From Mortierella alpina (lineage: Eukaryota; Mortierellomycota; Mortierellomycetes; Mortierellales; Mortierellaceae): a DNA stretch of 64,000 bases. This document shows, piece by piece, positions 57,291 to 64,000 of this stretch. The DNA lies in NCBI GenBank assembly GCA_029449245.1, contig JANATF010000012.1, positions 186,001-250,000 of the forward strand. The letters are read 5' to 3'. Below the pieces are notes generated by a model, which did no database searches, was not told where the DNA came from, and worked only from the letters and a program-made list of their open reading frames with translations. How positions within the stretch are numbered: the stretch's first letter is position 1; each line of letters starts with the position of its first letter. A program made the position numbers and the translations under genes.

Positions 57291-59254
57291 TATTGAAATA
57301 TGTGGATTCGAGAGTTGGTGGAATCAGAACGCGGGAGAAAGAGGTCAGAGTGTCAACGCTCTCGTGTTGTGGCCGCGTGTTTGTGCAGCTCGTTAAAGAA
57401 TACGTTGGCAGAGGGGGATGGAGACGGACAGGGGGCGAACAGAGGTGGAGGAGCAAGAGGCGAGAAAGGACCAGGAGGACAGCAGGCAGGGGGGGAGAAG
57501 AGGAAGGGAAAGAGGGAGGCAAACGAGAGGGAAAAGAGCGAGAGTGCGAGAGTGAGAGAGTGAGCGAGAGTTAAGGATGAAGAGGTGAGGCGCTGGCCAG
57601 TAAGATGACGACCCAAAGATGAAAGTGGAACCAAAACGCACATTTCACAACATATCGCATCCCATCACGTGTAAGCGGCTGCCGCTGCATTCTCCAACGG
57701 CAAACTGGACGCGGCCGGCCTGCGCAAGCACACGGCTTATCGCAGGCAGCATGCATGCGCAAGCTCACATCCACTGTACGATGCGCTCATGTTCTTTTCC
57801 TTCCTTCCTTCCTTCGTTTTCTTTCTTGGGGCAACGTAGTACTAGTACGGTGACACGGTGACACGGTGATACAGCTCTGCTCTCTGTGTCCAATAATATC
57901 CTATTCTTTTGTCTTCACATCCCACACTCTCGCCCCACACTCCCATCCTTCGGAGATTCTCTGTCACTTTCTGCTTCAATTGGTGTTTTTAGAAAATAAT
58001 AATAAAAGGCCAGGCATCTGTGTTGGTTGTGGATCATAGACGATTGCTCTGTCCATGCCCAGCCATTGAGCCTTCACAGCACACGGTACGCACACCGTCC
58101 GTCATCCAGTCAATACATCGATACATTGGTTACCGTCGTTACGCGAGTTTGAATTTTAATGATGCATCGTAAAGTGACCACTTGGCCCTGACATCTTTAG
58201 CTCCTATCGTAGAAACCACGTTCGCGCTCGGATTCCGCCTGTAACAGCTGCTGCTGTACTTTTTTGTTTTTTTGAGGAGATTTCAACGCTGCACTGCGCT
58301 GCGGTGTTCCAAGGGTCAGGAACGGGGTATCTAGCCAAGGCTCTTCGCGTTTGTTCTTGAGACGACTACTGGCTATCGCGACCAGGGACCGAGCTTGAAA
58401 GAGTCGAAAGCAAAATTCCAAACCCAGATCCAATTCAGAGAGAAGCGAGGGCAGCTGGATCGATGAGAGAGGCACGCATGGACAATCGTACTGTTGATCA
58501 TGGCTCCCAGAAAAAAAGTGACATTACGATCCTGCGTTTAAAGAGCTCTGTAGCTCTTGTGGTCATCCACGCGTTCTTGCTGTGAGTGTACTGCACACGG
58601 GCTTGGACAGACCCCTCTAGAGCTCTGTCGCGAAGAACATGTTACCACTGGCTTCATAGAGTATCTAGGCAGAAAGGCAGAGAGATATAAACATAGTGTA
58701 CCTTGGTTTTTGAGCGTAGCCCATCACCCAAGGGTGGAGTTTAGGTGATCCAGTGGAGTTCGAGGCGATCATGATGGTGATCCTTTCCTTGCTTATATTT
58801 GTACCTACCCGGCGTCCAGTTGCCTGAGTTCTCGAAGGCCCTACCCTTACTTTTACGTGGGGTGGAACTGCAAGTCCTGCCTCCGTCTGGGTCCCAGAGT
58901 TGAGGTTATTGGCACAGATGGTTGTAAAACGAAAAAGGAAGGTGAACTGGGGCCATGTAAAGGGTTCTCTTCTCACTACAAACTTTTCTTGAAATTTTGT
59001 GGCACAACTCGTTGCTCCACCAACCCCTCGCACAAACGCCATGTAAAACCCTTAATCACCTTCCTTTTTCGTTTTACGACCATCTGTGCCAATAACCTCA
59101 ACTCTGAACCTCACCCTCATTTCAGTGCACGCAGGACTGGCAGTCCCACCCCACGTAAAAGTGAATGTCGGGCCGCGACTAGTTACACCAGGTCTGACTC
59201 AACTTCCTCTTCCTCCCTTTATCGGAACCCACCCTTCATCGCAGCATTTCAATC
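57291..59254. other. 2-kb divergent intergenic region
   Basis: 57291 to about 57600 is the purine-rich (on +) promoter of CDS1. A large inverted repeat occupies 58849-59162, directly before the next gene. A short CACGGTGA triplet repeat lies at about 57850-57872. No gene is supported. Confidence 0.5.
58849..59162. repeat. 314-bp inverted repeat / foldback element
   Basis: The arms 58849-58945 and 59056-59162 are reverse complements of each other. The match includes ACTTTTACGTGGGGTGG at the outer end and a block of about 50 bp (from AGAGTTGAGGTTATTGGCAC to AGGAAGGTGA) with a single mismatch near the centre. A short unmatched stretch (15 versus 25 bp) interrupts the arms and the loop is 110 bp. 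The structure suggests a MITE or foldback element. It ends 92 bp before the start codon at 59255. Confidence 0.85.
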
Positions 59255-59911
59255 ATGTCATCAGGAAGAGCTCGAGTTCTTGCCATCTCTCTGCACAATC
59301 AGCCCTGGTTTGGCGAGATGTATGCCCCGCTGTTGACCGCCCTCAGATCAAACGCGGAATTTCACCAAGCTGAAAACTTGACTTTAACCTTTCAGGTTTT
59401 ATCAGAGCTCCCGGAGCGTTCGGCCGTCCTTATTACAGACGAAGCCCTGACAAGCCTGGCCAACATTGCTGTCTGGGACGCAGTTCTGGCGTATGTCCGT
59501 CGCGGGGGCACCGCCATTGTCATGGGCCTCTTCCCCTCATTCGTCGAACCAGACAAAATCAAGCCATTCTTCTCCCGAGCAGGCCTCCCATGGGAAGCTG
59601 GAGCGTACCACCGAACAACCCTGGCATTAAACCCTGCCGTGGTTGATGCGGCTATTGCCAGGAAGCTGCCGCAACGGTACAGTCAAAAGGCGGTCTTTTT
59701 GGACAACGTCGAACCAGAGAACATGTGGTACAAGACCGAGGCGAACTCGGTGGTTGAATCCATGGTCTTCTCTGCGACAAGTGCCAACAAGCCCGGGCAG
59801 ACGGCCGTGGCGATGGCTACAGTTGGCAGAGGAAAGCTGGGTTATGTCGGGGACGTCAATGCGGAGGCCGGGTCGAATGCGGTCGTTCTTGCCATGTGTG
59901 GATTCCTGTAG
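59255..59911 (+). CDS. conserved-looking protein of unknown function
   Basis: Single exon, 218 aa, no signal peptide or membrane segment. The pattern of RARVLAISLHNQPWFGEMY, SAVLITDEAL, LAYVRRGGTAIVMGLFPSF, ATVGRGKLGYVGDVNAE and LAMCGF suggests an alpha/beta fold like the class I glutamine amidotransferase-like superfamily, but without the nucleophile-elbow Cys, so I assign no activity. I recall similar unnamed proteins in other fungi, though that is from memory. The ATG at 59255 directly precedes the first predicted strand. An inverted repeat lies immediately upstream and may provide or disturb its promoter. Confidence 0.75.
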   Translation: MSSGRARVLAISLHNQPWFGEMYAPLLTALRSNAEFHQAENLTLTFQVLSELPERSAVLITDEALTSLANIAVWDAVLAYVRRGGTAIVMGLFPSFVEPDKIKPFFSRAGLPWEAGAYHRTTLALNPAVVDAAIARKLPQRYSQKAVFLDNVEPENMWYKTEANSVVESMVFSATSANKPGQTAVAMATVGRGKLGYVGDVNAEAGSNAVVLAMCGFL

Positions 59912-60495
59912 TAAGGCAGAGGATATCACACCAAGAAATAAAGAGCGAAGTCGCGTATGTCCAAATCTAACGACAAGGTCCAAGACTGTAATCTGTGTCC
60001 AAGATGAGCTATAAAGTGTTAGAAAGGATCGATAGAACCCACCACTAGAGATAACACAGCTCTAAGGAACAATAACTTATGCAGTCTCATCCAAGTTGGT
60101 ATGGCCAAGGTCTGCTTTAGTCTTGGCCATGTTGTGCAGCTCCGCCATCTGAAGGCCCTATAGTAGTTATCCTGCAGGTGTACATGTACGAAGGACGAAC
60201 TCTTGCTCAATAAGGTAGACTTTGTCCGTCCCGTAGGTTGTTGAGGACAATGTCTTGTAACGATCCACCTTACGTAAAGAACGTATGGCTCGCCTCTTCT
60301 TATGCAGCCTCTAAAGCGGGACAAATATTGGAGGTGGACGTGTTGACCTACCCAATGACTCTGGGGACGATGAGGTGGAGCTATGATTGAACGGTGGTAT
60401 CCGGCAGGCAGTTGAAATATCTGCATGAAAAACAAAAGATGTGTGAGGAACCCTTACAGGCCATGCATTGTCGTTTCAAAATACACCCACCTCCA
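59912..60495. other. intergenic, nothing firm
   Basis: 3' UTR of the 59255 gene and possible 3' exons of the minus-strand locus at 60496-61160: a stretch at about 60431-60360 (-) after an ATGCAG acceptor reads ISTACRIPPFNHSSTSSS-like, but it cannot be joined with certainty. Confidence 0.35.
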
Positions 60496-61160
60496 TTATG
60501 TGCTTGATTGTGTCCCGCTAGTAAAGTATCTGTCTCGTTTTCCTTGAACTGTTGTGGGTTGTCCAGGACGCGACCGAGGAAATTTGCTTGCAAAAATCTG
60601 GCCCCTATCTACAAGATCCTCGACATTCTTCGTTGTTGAGATATCGATTCGGTAAGCTGCCGCTCGAGAAGCCTCTGGCGCGTCTTCATTGCGTTGCCAC
60701 CCTCTGTACATTGTATCAGCTGCAGTCCTACAAAACTACGGTGGTTTACAGTCTGCCAGGATCTTTGAATAGACCGCATCCGCGTCTTGTTCGCAAGTGT
60801 ATCCAAATTCTTTGCAAAACTCAGGCACGTTGATGTCCTCCTTCCGTGCCAGCGTCTTCTAAAGCCATAGTCTGCCTGCCTTGGGCGTCGAAAGGACAAC
60901 ATTGTTGCGGTGTAGCCATCGCCCTCAATGCTTTCAATTGCCATTTTATGCTTGTTGTTCGACGTAACTCCAGGCTCTAGCTCGAGCGCATAAATCCAAG
61001 TTGAAAACGTCCATGCCAGGTTAGCTATCCATACTAACACAGGTGAGAATAAGAAGAAACTAGGTTGTCGAACACATCTCCACTCTACCGTCCGCCCTTC
61101 CCCTGCGAAATGGGACAGCTCAGTTACAAGGAAGGCGAGGCTGAGAAGGAACCACTGCAT
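60496..61160 (-). pseudogene. secreted-protein-like locus, broken or unresolved
   Basis: An ATG at 61160 opens a clear signal peptide (MQWFLLSLAFLVTELSHFAG). Downstream, another frame after an acceptor-like TTTAG at about 60870 reads VPEFCKEFGYTCEQDADAV, a TAG, then in the same frame FCRTAADTMYRGWQRNEDAPE and about 60 more residues to 60496. The coding-like pieces and cysteines suggest a small secreted protein, but no combination of splice sites I tried gives one open frame. It may be a pseudogene with an in-frame stop or a gene whose introns I did not solve. Confidence 0.35.
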
Positions 61161-61522
61161 GGTAACAAAGTGTGATTGGTTGAATTGCTAGCGCGCCGCA
61201 AAACGAATACATAAAAAGAAAAACTCCACATGGAAGGAATACATTACCCCAGGACATGAAAAGAGTAGGAGAGGTGTGTACAAAGCGTGGAGAGGGCAGA
61301 GTTTTAAGGAAGACAAGAGGGGCGAACGCGAGTGATAGGTCGGAGACATGAAGACGCGTCAAAGAGCTGAAGATATCTCGAGTTTTTCCTCGTGCATCAC
61401 ATAGTCAACAACATCGCTGACGTTGTAGCGTTTTCAATAGCATTGCTGCTCACATCGTCCTTCCGCTCCCTTTATAGTACAGGCATGAAGTGCTACAGAT
61501 ACTGCAATGTTCGACCCTGGGT
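61161..61522. other. intergenic, nothing recognised
   Basis: Between the PIF1 3' end and the secreted-protein-like locus. A frame at 61120-61362 (-) is hydrophobic but resembles no family. Confidence 0.4.
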
Positions 61523-64000
61523 TCAAGGCTTGATCACTTGTCTCTTGAAAACCCGCAAGCTTTTGTAGAACTCTGTCACCTTGGGATGGACCATTACCTT
61601 CCGTCGATCAAAGTTGAGGACTTGTAGTCCTTCAAGAGTCGTTGCTCGTGACAACGCAACGTATGCTTGGCCTGAGGAATAATAATAAAAAAGAAATATC
61701 ATTTTAGAATCATCATTTGCAACTATCATGATACATATCCCTCGTCTGGATAAAAAGATATCGTTTGCCTCCTCTTCACAAATATACCTTTCTCAAACAC
61801 TTTGCCAAGGTCGACTCGGACCCTGGGTAGAGTCTGTCCCTGACTTTTGTGGATACTCAACGACCAAGCAAGGCCCAGTGGGATCTGAATCCTTGCTCCC
61901 TGAAGTGTTCCATTAGGTAACTCGATCGACCACTCCTCACGTCCAACTACCATATCTCTCGTCTCGCCACCCTCAAGCGTAAATCGAACCTTGGGTAACT
62001 CCTCACCAGGGGTGTTCAGGGAACCCTTTCGTTCGCCGTTGGCTCCAGGTTGATTTTCGTTATGGGCCGTCTCCTTTACGAATTCAATCACGACTCCTAT
62101 ACTGCCATTGACGAGTCCTCCTGCTCCTCCTGCTTGGTTTTTGAGTAGCATGACTTGCGCATTGAGTTTGAGATTCAGTATCGACGGAGCCAGACAGTTC
62201 TGTTCCATCTTTTCCTTCATGGGGCCTCGGTCCCTGGCTACGTAGCTGTATGTCTTCCCTGTAAGATTCTCCAGCATGCGCTGGTTTGCCTCCTCGACAT
62301 TAGTTCGAAGTGGAAACCTGTAATTATGCAATAAGTCGCGATAAGTTAATAGTAAGATCAAAATATAAGGTGGTCGCCTCTTGGCGACTGTAAGGCAGCA
62401 AACTACTTACAATTCTGTAGGCCGGAGTCCGTCATCCGACTTAAGATCCCGGGTCAGAGTACTGAAGCGCTGGACTGTCGCAGGAGACATTTCTCCTAAT
62501 CGTATCTCATTGAGCATATCGGCGAATGCTAGAGTCGTGAGATAGAGAGTAAGATATTTAGTAGTGTGAGCATTCAATCGTCAAAGTCCATTAAATATCT
62601 CCTGGAGTTCAAAAAGCCCTTACTCTGATCTTTCTGTCGAAAGACTTGCTCCAACTGAATCGTCATGGCAATGGTCCTCCCCCAAGCCTCGCCCTCAAAG
62701 CAAAACTTGACGTTGCCACTCTTATTGACCGGTGGGAGCTGGAAAAAGTCGCCCGACAGAACGATTTGCATGCCACCCCACGGTCGTTGATCCCTGCGGA
62801 CCTCTCTCGCGATCGTTTCCAGCTTGTCCATGAACTCTGCATCAACCATCGATACCTCATCCACAATCAGAACTTTGGTATCCTGCCATCGTCGACTAGC
62901 GTTTCCATTCTTTCGAATCTTGCCCACCAACACCGGGACCGCTTCCGAGCACAATCCAGCGCCTGCAAACGAGTGGAGGGTACAACCGCCAATATTACAG
63001 GCCGCAATGCCCGTGGGCGCCGTGACAGCGACTGCATCGTTGGACGAGTTCGAGGAGCCCCAGTCTCTTCTGCCTTTTGGATTACTGTTGTTGTACTTGT
63101 TCCGCAAACGCACAATAAGTTCTCTCAGTAACACCGACTTTCCTGTTCCGGCCGATCCTGTAAAGAACAGGTTCTTTTGGTGAATAACCACCTGCTCCAG
63201 GACATGTTGCTGCTCATCCGAGAGCAGCATTCCCTCCTTGGTCCTGTTATGAGGGTAGTTTGTATAACGGCCATTTTCGACAAGACCGATCGTTGTGGGT
63301 GAGGGAGCAGGTGACGAAGATCTGGACCTTGATCTCTCAAGCGCTTGATTCTGAGCAAACGCATTCGTCATGGGCATGGACGAGTGCTGCATGTGCTTCG
63401 TGATGGTGGGCGGAAGCGCCCGTTTCCTTGCGCCTTCGCTGCTGTGTAAAGTACCGTCTGCGGAGCGCTTCTGACTGTAGTTCTGAACTAGGCTGTGAAG
63501 AGTGTTACGTTGCTGTGATAGTGGCTGCGATGATGGCTGGGAGCTTGACAACGGTGGTGTCAGCTCGGGCGCTCGACTTCCAAAACGACCCTGCAGCTTG
63601 CTCTCCAGACTCGATCCCGAGGTGAAGCCATCGTCTGACACTGTAGATCCGGCTGAGGGCAAGGCAGGGCGAGACGCAAATGGTTGCATAGTGGTCGATG
63701 GTGGAAGTGGCCGAGTACCCCTCGGCGTGGCCATTTGATCCAACAACGAGATCTTTGCCAGCGATGGCTGGGATGTCGTTAAAGTCGATGTCGAGGTAAC
63801 CTGTGAGGGCGGGGGTGATGGCGCGGGCATCCACAGCAGCTCGTCCTCCGAGCCGCTATCCACATCCAGCGGTGTGGCTGCTGATCCCGATCCAGTTTTT
63901 TCCGACAGCTCATCCGCTCTCCGCTTCCTAAAGTCCACAGTGCCAGATGAAACAGACCTATCTTGGACAGTCGCAGAACTTGGCACACCGCAGCCTGGCA
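61523..64000 (-). CDS. PIF1: PIF1-family DNA helicase, 5' end outside window
   Basis: Exons 64000-62624 (partial), 62528-62411, 62317-61788 and 61671-61523, all GT-AG and in phase. Pif1 is a 5'-to-3' helicase of nucleus and mitochondria that removes telomerase, resolves G-quadruplexes and aids Okazaki-fragment processing. Seen: Walker [89 protein letters not shown] and [21 protein letters not shown]. The visible N-terminal part of about 250 residues is Ser/Pro-rich and disordered. The first codon in view reached by the frame is GTG, not ATG, so the true start is beyond 64000. The last exon supplies the QAYVALSRA motif, confirming the spliced end. Confidence 0.95.

Overview
The window looks like nuclear DNA of an early-diverging fungus, most likely Mortierellomycota (Mortierella/Linnemannia-like). 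The signs are genes rich in short GT-AG introns (about 50-140 bp), pyrimidine-rich promoters, a fungal-type multifunctional URA2, squalene epoxidase, an ERD1-like EXS protein, and a pair of large leucine-rich-repeat proteins of a kind I associate with Mortierella. The taxonomic call is inference, since no rRNA or marker gene is present. Exon structures below were built by hand from splice signals and reading-frame continuity.

Layout. 1-110 (-): start of an unknown gene running off the edge. 1048-3322 (-): OPT oligopeptide transporter. 5548-7125 (-): NTA1-type N-terminal amidase, divergent across 258 bp from a + strand run of NDUFAF2-like complex I assembly factor (7384-8360), TMEM242-like protein (8462-9393) and NAR1/CIAO3 Fe-S assembly factor (9888-12104). 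15048-15954 (+): secreted, probably GPI-anchored protein. 17573-24877 (-): URA2/CAD-type pyrimidine enzyme with a dead dihydroorotase-like domain. 26877-28783 (+): EXS/ERD1-like membrane protein. 29582-31834 (+): bacterial-type MscS channel with an inverted-repeat element in one intron. 32447-35324 (-): LRR protein copy 1. 36066-37427 (+): GCIP/CCNDBP1-like protein. 38030-40100 (+): squalene epoxidase ERG1. 41593-45236 (+): mitochondrial glycerol-3-phosphate dehydrogenase with two EF-hands. 45672-48669 (+): LRR protein copy 2, frameshifted. 50737-53763 (+): DBP6/DDX51 helicase. 54058-57290 (-): CDP-diacylglycerol synthase. 59255-59911 (+): unknown single-exon protein. 60496-61160 (-): unresolved or broken secreted-protein-like locus. 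61523-64000 (-): PIF1 helicase, cut by the window edge.

Most genes are housekeeping: mitochondrial and Fe-S assembly, pyrimidine, sterol and phospholipid synthesis, the glycerol-phosphate shuttle, ribosome biogenesis and genome maintenance. The accessory signal lies at 31.7-48.7 kb. Two diverged LRR genes, with their promoters, form an inverted duplication around three ordinary genes. One copy carries a single-base frameshift, and a fragment of the neighbouring MscS gene is duplicated on the far side of copy 1. The proteins share a small first-exon header, a coiled coil whose length differs between copies, a conserved central module and ten nearly identical 28-residue LRRs. They look like a fast-evolving receptor-like family and are my candidate for the least described system here. 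Two inverted-repeat (MITE-like) elements, a degenerate tRNA-like element and several very small exons are the other points of interest.
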